Below the pieces are notes generated by a model. The model ran no database searches. It had not been told where the DNA came from and was given only the letters and a program-made list of their open reading frames with translations. A stretch of DNA of 64,000 nt from Beta vulgaris subsp. vulgaris (lineage: Eukaryota > Streptophyta > Magnoliopsida > Caryophyllales > Amaranthaceae), in contig NC_079209.1 of NCBI RefSeq assembly GCF_026745355.1, positions 31,633,444-31,697,443 on the forward strand. The letters run 5' to 3'. The position numbers were made by a program, and so were the translations under genes. Positions 31,919 through 43,207 of this stretch are shown in pieces (positions within the stretch are counted from its first letter, which is position 1; each line of letters opens with the position of its first letter).

Positions 31919-32391
31919 TGTTTCGGTTACGAAACGGTGGCAGACCTAAGAGAAGTCCATCAGTGATTGAGGGTTGTCCAGGAATGGTGAACTGCAAAAG
32001 AACAAACGTGAGCTACGCTTGGGCGGGACACGATGAAACCCCCTCCGACGCTCAAGTTAACAAGTGCCCAATAAGGATTAGAGAGAGAAAGCTAGAGAAA
32101 GAGAGTGAGGCTATTTTTAGTATGAGAGAATGGACCTGGCGAAATAATACCATTGGACTATTTATACTAGTACTATTCATCTGACAGGATGAGTAATCTT
32201 TTGACACGTGTGCGACTATGATGAGTCTGTTTGGAGGGAATATTCCCTTATTTTGTCCTTTTCGGTGGCCGTGAAGGTCGTCTCGGTCCGCATCCAAAGA
32301 TGACTTTTCATGCTCTGATAAGTTTGCGTCCTGAGGCATTTCCTGTCGAACTCACTCGTGTCCGATAGTGGACTTGGGTGACACCCATACA
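31919..32391 (-). repeat. 5' LTR of Tat element, with TATA box
   Basis: 473 bp ending (plus strand) in CACCCATACA, followed by the target duplication TTTGT. TATAAATA on the minus strand (32166-32159) is a plausible core promoter for the element. The other LTR has TATAAATA at the equivalent place. Confidence 0.92.
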
Positions 32392-33068
32392 TTTGTGATT
32401 CTCCCACACCTCACTCATAATAATACAATCAAATAATACATGGTTGACTAGTTCTATCTCAATGCCATAACACATACACAGTTCATCGTGTTCAATATGT
32501 CACCTAAATAGGACTTCCTTGACTGCCTTGTTTTCCTTGCAGACCTCACAAACAAAATAGCAGCGTCTTGGTCGGCCTCCCAAGTTCCAAACTATGCGCC
32601 ACAAATCATTCAAGTTATTTTGGACCATTTGACCTTTCAATAAACTAAGCTAATAACGGGACTTCACAGTGTAATTACCGTCCTTTGTATAACACCAATA
32701 TTTAGCATCATATGCAGGAAAGAGACAGAAGCGGGTTTGAAGAATGGACTTACAATCATCCTCCTCAAAACAGGTTGAGATTGTTTGCATCTATTTCCAT
32801 CTATGTTAATACAATCTACAACATTTATATTTGTTCTTTTGCTTCATTGATCTCGGCACAGGGCAACAACATTACATGGATCCAAGCCTTTTCCTAGACT
32901 TTGATTTTTTTTTTTTTCCGTTTTCAACTCGCCATTTGAGTCCTTCAAGAAGGAGGGACTTTGTAACCCAAAGCTCCTCCAAGAGTAGTTGGGATCGAAG
33001 CTACGAAACGCTGTTAACACATCACCATTTTTGAAATAACAAGCCTTGAGTATTTGATGCAACAGTAA
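32392..33068 (-). mobile_element. LINE B segment 2: zf-RVT region
   Basis: Minus-strand codons 33110-32844 encode LLHQILKACYFKNGDVLTAF and PNYSWRSFGLQSPSFLKDSN, the conserved stretch between RT thumb and zf-RVT of plant LINEs. Codons near 32560-32400 read CEVCKENKAVKEVLFRWHIE and NHVLFDCIIMSEVWE, the zf-RVT finger. The reading crosses the Tat insertion into segment 1 (VWENHK then MIRATPDGSFDEKLVLW). The right border is the copia-1 insertion. Confidence 0.85.
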
Positions 33069-33606
33069 TGTCTGTGCTTTGAATTTCATGGCCAAGGAGA
33101 AAGGAGGCATAGCTTCGACGCATCACACACCACATCCCAGTCGAGAAGGCTAGAGCCTGGCCATGCAGTTCAGCCTGGCAGGGACGTGACACCCTTCCAC
33201 ATTCTGCCTTCAAGGCAGAAACTTTTGACAAAACCTGCACCGGGCGGGCAGGTGACCAGCTCGGGCGGGCAGCTTCCCAGTTTCAAATTTTTCGAGATTT
33301 GATCCGGATTTATTTGTTTTGGGTTTTGGGTGATTTTGTAAACTTTAGGAGGTCATATATAAGGCATACTAAAGTCATTTAGAAACCTAAGATTCAAATT
33401 AGCTACAAATATAACTCTATTTCTATTCTTCTTCTTCATTATATAGATAGGCTAAAGAAAACTCCAAGGTTGACTGAAGCACGTTAAATCTTTGTCTCTC
33501 TTTATTGCTTAGTTTTCTGATTTCAAGTTTACAACTTTGCATTTATTGTTGAACTTGAACTTAACTAGAAAACCCTAGGTCCTAGAAATAGCATTTATTG
33601 CTAACA
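33069..33606 (+). repeat. 5' LTR of copia-1
   Basis: 538 bp; matches the 3' LTR over most of its length, e.g. CCTTCCACATTCTGCCTTCA and AACCCTAGGTCCTAGAAAT. It is about 97 bp shorter than the 3' LTR because the latter has a partial duplication or extra sequence near 42600-42740 and in the CTCTTTCTCTC tract. Confidence 0.88.
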
Positions 33607-33623
33607 ATTGATATCACAGCTTA
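33607..33623 (+). promoter_or_regulatory. Primer-binding site of copia-1
   Basis: ATTGATATCACAGCTTA directly after the 5' LTR resembles the initiator-Met tRNA site TTGGTATCAGAGCTTA with changes at two positions. Confidence 0.75.
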
Positions 33624-33660
33624 AGGTTTGCGAGGTTTCTAGTTGATTTCTTTGAAGAAT

Positions 33661-34480
33661 ATGTCAACAATGAAGCCTTTTATTGAGAAGTTTGATAGGT
33701 CCATTAATTTTGGACTATGACAAGTGAAGATGAAGACAATCTTGATTCAAAATGGTGTTCACAAGGCTCTAGAGGGTAAGGCGGAGAAACCTACTATTAT
33801 GACCAAAGAGAAATGGGAAGAATTAGATTTGAAGGCCTTATAGGCTATACAACTTTGCCTCTCGAATGAAATATTGAGGGAAGTTGCTAAGGAGGACTCA
33901 GCGACGGGTCTATGAAGTTGGAGTCTCTTTGCATGGCAAAAAGTGTCACCAACCAACTTCTAATCAAGACTAGATTGTTTGACCTTCGACTTGAGGAAGG
34001 TAACTCTCTTAAGTCTCATTTACATGAGTTTTATTCTATTATTATGGATCTTCAAATATTGATGTGACTTTGGATGATGAAGATTTGGCTATTTGGTTGT
34101 TGTGTTCATTACCATCTTCATATAAGCATTTTAGGGAAACTATCTTAATATGGTAGAGATGATTCGAGTATTGATGATGTTAGCGATGCTTTGAAACAAA
34201 GGGAGTTAATTGATAATCAATTGACATTTAAATCATCAAACTCCAGTGATGGCTTGTTTGTTAGGGGTAGATCAAATGATGTTGCATCTATTAATCAAGG
34301 TGGTAGTGGTGGTAAGAATACGAGGCTTTCTAAGTCTAAGAAGCCCAATTCTAATAGGCACAAGACTTGTATATTGTCATCTAAAGAGACACATTAAGTC
34401 CGAATGTTCTAAGTTGAAAGACAAGCAATCGGGGGATATTAAGCCTGGGAAAGGCAAGCAACCCATGAACTCCGCCAATG
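33661..34480 (+). pseudogene. Copia-1 gag with zinc knuckle
   Basis: The start MSTMKPFIEKFDRSINFG at 33661 is a typical copia gag opening (KF.G.NF..W). It continues in interrupted frames through KEKWEELDLKAL, QLCLSNEILREVAKE and FDLRLEEGNSLKSHLHEF (about 33980-34040). A CHLKRHIKSEC segment near 34375-34410 is the zinc knuckle (usually C..CG..GH....C) with the first Cys pair damaged. Stops at 33718 and 33841. Confidence 0.75.
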
Positions 34481-34539
34481 TAAACTATGTTGATTTCGAT
34501 AGCGGAAGTGGGGCATTGGTTGTCACTCATGATAGGCTC

Positions 34540-35073
34540 AAGAGCAAGAGTGAATGGATAATGGATTCGGGATATAATTTTCATGTAACACCCTACAAAG
34601 ATATGTTCACCTCATATGAGGAGTACAATGGAGGCACAGTCACCATGGGCAACAATGCAACTTGCAAGGTGATTGGCATAGGGTCCATGGATATCACTAT
34701 GTTTGATGGCATAGTTTGAGCATTTTCCAAAGTCCGCCATCTTCCAGAAATTAATAATAACTTGATCTCTCTTGGTACTCTTGACAATAATGGGTGTAAG
34801 TACATAACGGAAGGTGGAGTATGGAAGGTTATTAGAGGTGCACTTGTGGTGATGAAGGGCATTGAAAGGGGAAGTTTGTATGTGTTACAAGGTTCCATGG
34901 TTAGTGGTTCGGCTAAAGTCTCGAACGACACTATGAGTGATGATGCTACCAAGCTTTGGCATTTGAGGCTTGGTCATATGGGAGAGCAACGAATGTCCGA
35001 ACATTGCAAGCAAGGATTGCTAGAAAATGTGAAGCTATGCAACCTTGGCTTTCGTGAGCATTGTGTTTGGTAA
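34540..35073 (+). pseudogene. Copia-1 protease and pre-integrase region
   Basis: SEWIMDSGYNFHVTPYKDMF (about 34547-34606) has the copia protease DSG triad (usually W.LDSGAS.H). GTVTMGNNATCKVIGIGSMD follows. After a stop at 34717, NNLISLGTLDNNGCKYITEG and ATKLWHLRLGHMGEQRMSEH are the GAG-pre-integrase block with H and H of the zinc finger. Confidence 0.8.
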
Positions 35074-35990
35074 GCACAAGCGGGTTAGCTTCAAGCCCGC
35101 AATACACAACATCAAAGGACCTTTTGATTACATCCATTCAGATTTGTGAGGTATTTCTAGGAAGACTTATTTGGGTGGTTGTAGTTACTTGCTCACAATA
35201 ATTGATGAAGGTCTGGTCGTTCTTTCTCAAGCACAAGGATGGTGTATTTGATGTGTTATTCTGATGCAAGAATATGATTAAGAAGAAGACCGATAAGAAG
35301 ATCAAGGTTTTGAGAACCGACAATGGCCTAAAGTTTGTTTAAAAGAAGTTCACTAAGTATTGTCTTGCTGAAGGCATTGTTCGTCATAGAACTTGTGTTG
35401 GGAGACTTCAACAAAATGGTATCGCAGAGAGAATGAATAGGACTCTCCTAGAAAAGACAAGATGTATGCTCTCACAAGCCTAGTTGGGTAAGATCTTCTA
35501 GGCCGAAGCGGTTGCGACGACATGCTATTTGGTGAACCGATCTCCTCACTCCGCTCTTAACTGTGAATCTCCTCAAGAGGTATGGTACGAAACTACATGT
35601 GATTACTCTAATTTTAATGTTTTTGGTTATCCGACCTATATTCATGTAAATGAGGATAAACTTGAACCTAGAGCTAGAAAATGTGTATTTTCTTGGTGTA
35701 TGATCACTCCAGAGAAGGAGCTTTCTATTTGTAATGATGTAGGTTCATCTCATGACCCCAAGGAGAAGGTGGAGTTTGAAAGTGCTTCACATTATGATGC
35801 TCTCACTCAAGAGAGGTATGTTGATGATTCACCTCAAACCCAACGCAAGACACTTGCTAGTGAGAGATGAAGAAGGAAAATCAAGCCTCCTCAAAGATAT
35901 GTTGAGGAGTGTGACTATGTGCAATATGCTCTCACCGTGGCAAATGAGGTAGAGACATTTGATGATCCATGCTCCTACAAGGAAGTAATG
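35074..35990 (+). pseudogene. Copia-1 integrase
   Basis: Readable blocks are FDYIHSDL (first catalytic Asp, about 35120-35148), LRTDNGLKFV near 35320 (second Asp), and RLQQNGIAERMNRTLLEKTR near 35400 (catalytic Glu). Then CYLVNRSPHSALNCESPQEV (35520-35580) and FGYPTYIHVNEDKLEPRARK follow, and a linker with EVMSLPD that continues after LINE C at 40955. Stops and frameshifts at about 35150, 35200-35290, 35340 and 35480. Confidence 0.8.
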
Positions 35991-36106
35991 TCTCTACCCG
36001 ATAAAAGTAAAGAGTTGAAAAAAAGATATAATTTTGTAGGAAGGTTTTCTCTCCATGGGTAGTGAACGATAGCTCAAGGATTAAGCTAGCTATTCAGCCA
36101 CCACCA

Positions 36107-37485
36107 ATGGACCGTCGAAGAAAACCACAAACACCGTAACAGTCAGTAGATCAAGGAAAAAGTGCTCGAGGAGCTACAAGTAAAAACAATCAAGGACAAT
36201 CTAATGGAACAGTAACTGGGGTTTCAACTGGAAATACCTTAGTTACGAGATCGATGAAAGAAATGATTGAAGAAATGAAGAATGTGTTCCAAGCTAAGAA
36301 AGATGCTACATTTGTTACTCCACCAGGAACAAATGTAAGCAAGGAGAAGTAACATTCTGGAGCTCAAGAGGTGAGAACTTCTTCAAGACACCAGAGAGAG
36401 GAACAGGGGAAGCAAGGAGAAGGAGGAAATAATGCTGCGAGAAAGGTGGAGCTTTCTGCACCAGTCAAATGGTCTACCGTTTCTGCTAATAAGTCACTCA
36501 TAGCTAAAAGGACCTCATTGAAGTTCATCCCTCCCATGATGAAAGAAGGTAAGATGTATGCTTAGTTAGATAGAACTGAAGTAGAATTCTTATCTGAAAT
36601 ATGGGCTACTGCTATCATCCTCTATGTTGTTGGCCAAACACCCTCTATTAGGGTTGTCACTAGATTTATAGAGTAGTCACGGAATAATGTTGCTAAACCT
36701 ACTGTTTTTCTTAATGAAAAGGGCTATTTTTGGTTAAATTTTGCCACTATAGAAGACATAAATGAGATATTATATTCTGGACCTCACATGATTAATAGTA
36801 GACCTATGATTATCAAGGCATGGACCCCAAACTTTGATTTTCAAGTTGAAATGCTTCGAGTGATCCCATTGTGGATTATACTCTATAATTTACCTTGGAA
36901 CTGCTGGGGACCTGAATCATTGAGTAGGATAGGTAGAATGATTGGTGTGCCCCTATTTGTAGATGAATGTACTTCTAAGCAACAAAAAATTACATTTGCT
37001 TAGTTGTTCATTGAGGTTGATGTAACTAAGGAGTTGCCTAAAACTATTAATATAGAAGATATGAATCGTACAACCATTAAACATAGGGTGCATTTTGAGT
37101 CCCCCCCCCCTTATTGCTTCAAATGTCATGCTATTGGGCACCATTGTGCTAAGAAGGTGCCTCAAAGGGCAAAAGAATAGTAGCTTAAGCAGGAATGGGT
37201 CCCTAAGCCTATTAGCTAAGGGGGTAAAACAACTCTCACAAGTACTGTAACCAATACAAGATGTCACTATTGTTGTAGTTAGAGAAGTCGAGGATGCTCC
37301 TGTAGAAGCTATTAACCACACAGGAGGTATTGTGAGAGAGATACAACAAGTGAAATCTCCACCCCTTGTATTTAACATAGTTCCTAGAGGTCAAAAAGGA
37401 AAAGACATGGAACTGGGAGGATTTGGTATAATTACTCACTCAGTGGATGAAGCTGGGGCCAGGACATTCACCATATCTCCTTGTT
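36107..37485 (+). pseudogene. LINE C ORF1 (DUF4283 and zinc knuckle)
   Basis: From a start at 36107 an Arg/Lys/Gln-rich N-terminus leads into a DUF4283-like RNA-binding domain (YFWLNFATIEDINEILYSGP, about 36727-36787; MIIKAWTPNFDFQ; LPWNCWGPESLSRIGRMIG). A CCHC knuckle near 37114-37158 reads YCFKCHAIGHHCAK. ORF1 of plant LINEs packages element RNA. Stops at 36137, 36350, 36563, 37000 and 37180. Confidence 0.75.
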
Positions 37486-38470
37486 GATGAATCTGTGCAC
37501 TTGGAACACCAAGGGTTTAAATAATCCCTGTAAAGTAGTAGAAGTAAAAAAGTTCATTAGCCATAATAAGTTGACTATCTTTGCTCAGCTAGAAAGTAGA
37601 GTAAAGAAGCACAATAACTTGAAAGTAAGAAAGAAGTTTGAGAATAACCTGAAATGGGAGGATAATTATGATTATTTCGATAGAGCGAAGAAGGATTTGG
37701 TTAGCTTGGGACCCTGCAAAACTGGTGGTTACTATCATTAGTAAATCACCTCAGTTCATTCATGGTCTTATTGTGTACAAAGGTAGTGGGTTACAACTAT
37801 ACTTCATTACTATTTATGGGTTGCATACAGTGGAGACATGGAAACATATGAGGCAACCTCTCTTGAATATCAATGGAACTATTAATGCTCCATGGTGTGT
37901 TATGGGTGATTTCAATGTTGTTGCTTCTGTGGAGGATAGACTCAATGGAGCTAAGTTACTAGTTCAGAAACACAAGACTTTACTCACTTGTTAAGCACTT
38001 CTGACTTAGGGGAATGCAAATTAGTGGTACACTTTTACTCTTGGTCCAATAAGAGTCTTAGTGAGGCCAGGACCTGTAGCAGAATTGACAGGTGTCTTGT
38101 CAACTCTCTTTGGCTCGCTCACTAGACTAATGTTGTAGTGGACTACATGAATCTAGGTAAATCTAATCACTCTCCTCTTGTGCTCCTGTGTGTTGCTGAT
38201 GATCAAAGTAAGGCCAGGCCTTTTAATTTTTTTAATTACATCGCTGAGCATGAGGAGTTTCTACCTATCTTAGAAAACACTTGGGGGCAATATAGTGGAG
38301 AAAATATGATGCAGAGTATATGGAGAAGGCTTAAAGATGTTAAGCAACAGTTAAAGAGATTACATAAAAGAGATTTTGCTCATTTAGCTAGTCAAATCGA
38401 TCATGCTAGGCAAAAGCTTAGTGAAACTCAAAATGCCTTGAAGCTCAATCGAGCCAGCTTACTACTCTAG
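37481..38470 (+). pseudogene. LINE C EEP endonuclease and linker
   Basis: MNLCTWNTKGLNNPCKVVEV at 37484 is the first EEP block. TIFAQLESRVK holds the catalytic Glu block (LLETR). After a frameshift near 37740, APWCVMGDFNVVASVEDRLN carries the GDFN block (about 37888-37947). LGKSNHSPLVLL near 38148 stands for SDHSPL with D changed to N. The following 38200-38470 is the linker to RT. Confidence 0.78.
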
Positions 38471-38645
38471 GGAGAACTCAATGTCTTGATCTTCAGAAGC
38501 TCCTAGATGTTGAAGAAGTCTAGAATATTATGGTTCCAGCAAGGAGATGCTAACTATCATTTCTTCTTCCAATCTATGAAGGGAAGACATAATCAGAATA
38601 GTTCAGGGGAGGCAACTTGTTAAATCTAGTGATATACATAAGGAA

Positions 38646-39891
38646 GTGACTGGATTCTATAAGCAACTTATCGGATCTGCAGTTGAGTCTCCGGATATGG
38701 TTGATGTTAACTTATCAAGAAATGGCATTGAGGTGTCCCAGATTGCTGCAAGTGAGTTGATTAAAGAAGTAACTCACAAAGAGATTGATGAAGCCTTAAA
38801 CTCTATTGAAGAAAGTAAAGCTCCAGGCATTGATGGCTTTAATAGCCTTTTCTTTCAAAAAGTCTGGCACCTTATAATGTTGTTAATCACTTCTTTGCCA
38901 CTGGAGAGATGTATCAAGCTATCAATTGTACACTTGTTATATTGGTCCCCAAGGTGCATAGCCCTTCTTATGTGAAATACTTTAGGCCTATTGCCTGCTG
39001 CACAGTCTTATATAAGATCATTGCCAAGATATTAACAAGAAAAATGCAAAGCATGATCAGTGATATGATAGATCTTTCTCAAGCTCGTTTCATGCCTGGA
39101 AGAAACATATCTGACAATATCCTGCTGGCTACTGAACTCATAAAGGCTACAAAACAAAGCATATCTCTTCAAGATGTATGATGAAAGTGGACCTCAAGAA
39201 AGCTTATAACTCTATTGAGTGACCTTTTTTGAACATGATGATGAATGAACTTGGTTTACCCTCCAAATTCATTGGTTGGGTTAAGGCATGTGTCTCTTCT
39301 TTATCATTTTCTATATTGATAAATGGTACCCCTTGTATGCCTTTCAATGCTAAGAAAGGACTGAGACAAGGGGATCGTATGTCCCCCTTTCTTTTTGCAA
39401 TTGGAATGGAGTACTTATCAAGATGTCTTGACAGCCTTAAGCATAATCCAAATTTCAATTTTCACCCAAGATGTGAGAGGCTTCATATTACTCACTTGAT
39501 GTTTGCTAATGATCTTCTAATGTTTGCTAGAGCTAATCATAGTCCCCTTGAACTACTATTTGATGCTTTTAGTAAATTTTCTTATGCTTTAGGCCTTGTG
39601 GCAAACCTGGAGAAGAGTAATTTGTACACTCCAGGTGTTACTGTGGAAGAGAAGAGTGATTTGCAGCTTATTGTTAAGATGCCAATAGAATCTTTCCCAC
39701 TTAAGTACCTAGGAGTTCCTCTTACAACTAGGAAACTCTTTTATCAGAATGCAAACCTCTCATTGAAAAGACTGTTGCTTGAGTCATGGCATGGTCTGTT
39801 AAAAAGATTTCCTACGCTGCTAGACTTCAACTTGTTGGCTCTATTCTTAAAGGATTCCATCTATATTGATGAATCTTTGTGTGCTGTCTAG
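38646..39891 (+). pseudogene. LINE C reverse transcriptase
   Basis: ASELIKEVTHKEIDEALNSI, KAPGIDGFNSLFF, YFRPIACCTVLYKIIAKILT, LSQARFMPGRNISDNILLAT, then RQGDRMSPFLFAIGMEYLSR and HLMFANDLLMFARANHSPLE are the RT blocks in order, in three frames. The catalytic FADD box is FAND here (about 39504-39515), so the first Asp of the pair is Asn; this would inactivate the enzyme even without the frameshifts. LKYLGVPL ends the domain. Confidence 0.88.
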
Positions 39892-40203
39892 AAAAATTAT
39901 GAAAGAAGTTCAAAGCATCTGTAGAAACTATCTGTGGAGTGGCCAAAGTGAAGGTAAGAAGGCCCCTGTTGCTTGGGACACTCTTTGATGAAATCTTGTG
40001 GAGGGTGGAACTTAAAAGATCTAGTTGTCTAGAATAAAGCTGTTATGGCCAAACATCTATGGGCTATTACTCATAAGCAAGATAGGCTTTGGATTAAATT
40101 GATCCATGCCTATTACATAAAGCATAGCAACCCCCTCACTATGATCATCCCAGCTAGGCTCTCTTGGGCTTTGAAGAAGATTTAGGCTAGCAGAGATATA
40201 TTC

Positions 40204-40767
40204 ATGGAGCATCACACTCAACACCTTCTTGTTACATATCATTTTTCAATCAAAAAATTATATCTGTCAATGAGAGAAGAACAACCTGCAGTACATTGGA
40301 AAATAATTATATGTAATAATGGGGCTAGTTCCAAGGCCGTGTTCATTACTTGGTTAATGTTACACAATATATTAGCTACCAAAAGCAGATTGTGTGAGTG
40401 GAGAGTCTTGACTAACAACACTTATGTTCTTTGTTCAAGAGCTAGTGAAACTACCTCTCATCTGTTCTTTGAATGTCCAACTTCACAACAAATCTGGAGT
40501 CTGTGTCTTCAATAGATTGGGCTGGTTAATCACCGTAGATTGCTAGCAGGTGAAGTTCAAGTCATTGCAGCTAAGGCCCACACTAAGAGGCCTCAAGACA
40601 GACTGTTATTGATGTTTTTTGTTGAAACGATTTATCACATTTGGCGTCAGAGAAATCAGATTCTTTTTGGAGGAAGTAGCTTAGATACTAGACAAAATTT
40701 TAAGCAAATTGTGTATAGAGTGGTTTGTAGATGTACTGAGTACCTAAGGCAGTTTCTCATTGATTAA
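40204..40767 (+). pseudogene. LINE C zf-RVT and C-terminal end
   Basis: FITWLMLHNILATKSRLCEW and TYVLCSRASETTSHLFFECP are the zf-RVT region (about 40340-40480). The reading continues through MFFVETIYHIWRQRNQILFG to a stop at 40765. As in LINE A no RNase H follows. Confidence 0.8.
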
Positions 40768-40954
40768 GATTAGCGTGTGATGTCTTTTGTTGTGGTGCAG
40801 GGCTAATTAGTGTTAGTTATCTCCAAACCCTTACTAGATGGTGGGAGAGTGTAACTTTATTTTCTTTGCCTTTGTTGCTTTCTTAGGTTGCACCTGCTTT
40901 TTTTTGGTTATCAAGAATAACTTTGAACTGTCAAAAATATATGTTCTACCCGAT

Positions 40955-42480
40955 TCAAGCAAGTGGTTGATTGGCAATGAAGCAAGAGATGGAGTCTTTG
41001 CACAAGAACAATACTTGGGAGTTGGTTGTTGCACCTAAGAAGAAGAAGATTGTTAGGTGTAAGTGGGTGTACAAGAGAAAAGAGGGTACACCATATTTGG
41101 GTGGTCCCGTCTACAAGGCAAGAATTGTGGCAAGGAGTTTCACTCAAGTTGAGGGGGTTAATTTTCATGAAGTTTTCTGACCGATTGTGAAGCACTCATC
41201 CATTAGAGTTTTTCTTGCCTTGGTAGCTATGGAATACGTGGAGCTACACCAATTTAATGTTAAGACCGCTTTCCTCCATGGGGACTTTGAGGGGGAAATC
41301 TACATGAAGCAACCGGAAGGTTTTGAGGTAGAAGGGAAAGAAGAGCATGTGTGCCATTTTGTGAAGTCATTGTATGGGTTGAAGCAATCACCTAGGCAAT
41401 GGTACATGCGATTTGATTCTTTTATGTTTGCTCATGAGTTCAGAAGAAGCTCCTATGATAGTTGTGTCTACTACAAAGAGCTAGTAAGTGGTTCCTTCAT
41501 TCACCGTTTTACTTTATGTTGAGGATATGTTGGTTGTTTGTGAGCATTTGACTGAGGTCAACAATTAGAAGAAGCTCTTAAGTAGTGAGTTTGATATGAA
41601 GAATCTTGGTGAAGCCAAGAAGATACTTGGGATGGACATTTGGAGAGATCGACCTAAAGGGGTGTTGTACCTTAGCCAAAGGAGGTACGTTGAGAAGGTT
41701 CTTGAGAGGTTCTCAATGAACAATGCAAAGCCCGTTTCTACTCCTCTCACTCACTTCAAGCTCTTAACAGAACTTTGTCCTCTATTCGAAGAAGATGAAA
41801 GGGCCATGGCTCACATTCCTTATCCTAGTGCCATTGGGAGTGTGATGTATGCCATGGTATGTTCTAGGCCGGACATTGCTCAAGCGGTGAGCATGGTGAG
41901 CCCTTATATGTTAATGCCCGGAAAAAGGCATTGGGAAGTTTTTAAATGGCTTCTAAGGTACTTGAAGGGTACCTCACATGTTTGCTTGGAGTTTTGGCCA
42001 ATATGCAAATGGTGTGATTGGGTATTGTGATTATGGTGGAGAATTGAATGATCAGAAATCAACTTTGAGTTATGTGTTTACCTTGGGAGGTACGACCATG
42101 AGTTGGCAATCTTCACTACAAGATGTTGTAGCTCTTTCAACTCGGAAGAGGAGTTCATGGAAATTATCGAGGCATTCAAGAAGGTAAAGTGGCTCAAAGT
42201 TTTTTTTGGGGAAATTAGCTCGTGTTCTAAGGAGGTGTCTGTATTTTGTGATAGCCAAAGTGTCATTCACTTGGCTAAGAACCAAAACACGTTCCATATA
42301 AGAACGAAGCACCTTTTTGTGAAGTACAACTTCATCCGAAATTTCATTGATAAGAAAGAGTTGACATTGATGAAGATTCGTACCGAGGATAGCCCATCCA
42401 ACATGTTGACAAAGCCTTTACGAACCACTAAGTTCACTTTGTGTGTGAATTTGGTGGGTCTCTCCTCTTGTTTGTTGTAG
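40955..42480 (+). pseudogene. Copia-1 reverse transcriptase and RNase H
   Basis: The RT begins MKQEMESLHKNNTWELVVAP at 40978 and continues with RCKWVYKRKEGTPY, YKARIVARSFTQVEGVNFHE, FNVKTAFLHGDFEGEIYMKQ, FVKSLYGLKQSPRQWYMRFD. The catalytic YVDD is VEDM near 41518 (Tyr-Val-Asp-Asp changed). 41596-42030 is the RT C-terminal part (FDMKNLGEAKKILGMDIWRD, YPSAIGSVMYAMVCSRPDIA). RNase H at 42060-42430 includes TMSWQSSLQDVVALST, VFCDSQSVIHLAKN and RTKHLFVKYNFIRN, ending LTKPL. Frameshifts at 41510-41580, 42000 and 42150. Confidence 0.85.
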
Positions 42481-42572
42481 GCCCCTATGGGGTAGAGCCT
42501 TGGAATTTGATTTGTATTTTTGGTGTTATTGGAGGTGCTTGGAAAAATTTAAGTCAAGGTGGAAAATTTTAA

Positions 42573-43207
42573 TGTGTGTGCCTTGAATTTCATGGCCAAG
42601 GAGAAAGGAGAGAGAGCTTCGAAGTATCATGCACCACAGCCCGAACAAGGAGAAAGGAGAGAGAGTTGCGAAGAGCGTGACCATGAAGTGCAGCCCGGGC
42701 GGGCTTGCATTGGGCCCGGATGGGCTCTTCACAACTCGAGCAGGCAGAGGCACCCTTCCACATTCTGCCTTCAAGGCAGAAACTTTTGACAAAACCTGCA
42801 CCAGGCGGGCTAGTGACCAACGCTGGCGGGCAGCTTGATTTTGTTTGAATTTTTCGGATTTCTTTGTTTAGGGTTTGGGTGATTTTGTAAACTTTAGGAG
42901 GTCATTTTAACGCATCCTAAAGTCATTTAGAAACCTAAGTTTCAAATTAGCTACAAATATAAGTCTTTCTATATCCTCTCTTTCTCTCTTGTTTTTCTCC
43001 ATTGTAATTCCTCCATTAGAGAGACTAAAGAAAACTCCAAGGTTCTTGCTTATGCATGTAGGTCAAGGTTGACCGGACCACGTTAAATCTTTGTCTCCCT
43101 TCATTTTGCTTACTTTTCTCATTTAAAGTTTACAACTTTGCATTTATTATTGAACTTGAACTTAACTAGCAAACCCTAGGTCCTAGAAATTGCTTTTATT
43201 TCTAACA
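42573..43207 (+). repeat. 3' LTR of copia-1
   Basis: 635 bp from TGTGTGTGCCTTGAATTTC to TTTCTAACA. Preceded by AAGTCAAGGTGGAAAATTT, the likely polypurine tract. Contains two near-repeats of AAGGAGAAAGGAGAGAGAG (42597 and 42647) not present in the 5' LTR. Confidence 0.88.

Larger units (their letters stand above)
22022..32391 (-). mobile_element. Tat/Retand-type Ty3/gypsy retrotransposon, complete outline
   Basis: Both LTRs are 473 bp (22022-22494 and 31919-32391), begin TGTTTCGGTTACG and end CACCCATAC(A/T). The 5-bp duplication TTTGT flanks it (22017-22021 and 32392-32396). On the minus strand the order is gag, protease, RT, RNase H, a second RNase H, integrase; an extra gene lies antisense (plus strand) between integrase and the 3' LTR. 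A second RNase H and an antisense Transposase_28-type gene are known traits of the Tat lineage. By eye roughly one LTR position in eight differs, so the insertion is old. All coding parts have stops. Confidence 0.93.
36003..40940 (+). mobile_element. LINE C inserted in copia-1
   Basis: The target duplication is ATGTCTCTACCCGAT (35988-36002) and ATGTTCTACCCGAT (40941-40954); copia coding continues across it (EVMSLPD to SSKWL). ORF1, endonuclease, RT and zf-RVT follow on the plus strand, without an RNase H. The RT is close to LINE A. The 3' end before the duplication is A-rich only over a few bases (CAAAAATAT), so the tail is short. It appears near full length (4.9 kb). Confidence 0.88.
33069..43207 (+). 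mobile_element. Copia-1 (Ty1/copia) retrotransposon inside LINE B
   Basis: LTRs start TGT(C/G)TGTGC(T/C)TTGAATTTC at 33069 and 42573 and end CTAACA at 33606 and 43207. The plus strand order is gag, protease, pre-integrase, integrase, RT, RNase H, the Ty1/copia order. It is split by LINE C (36003-40940). Its insertion separates LLHQILK from the RT thumb of LINE B. CAACA occurs next to both borders (33060-33064 and 43206-43210) and may be the target duplication, but the borders are ambiguous by a few bases. Many stops; non-functional. Confidence 0.88.

Noticed and set aside
33060..33068. CAACA as certain target duplication of copia-1
   Set aside because: CAACA occurs near both borders but a few bases lie between it and the TG start of the 5' LTR, and the right side has several overlapping CAACA choices. 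Kept only as possible.
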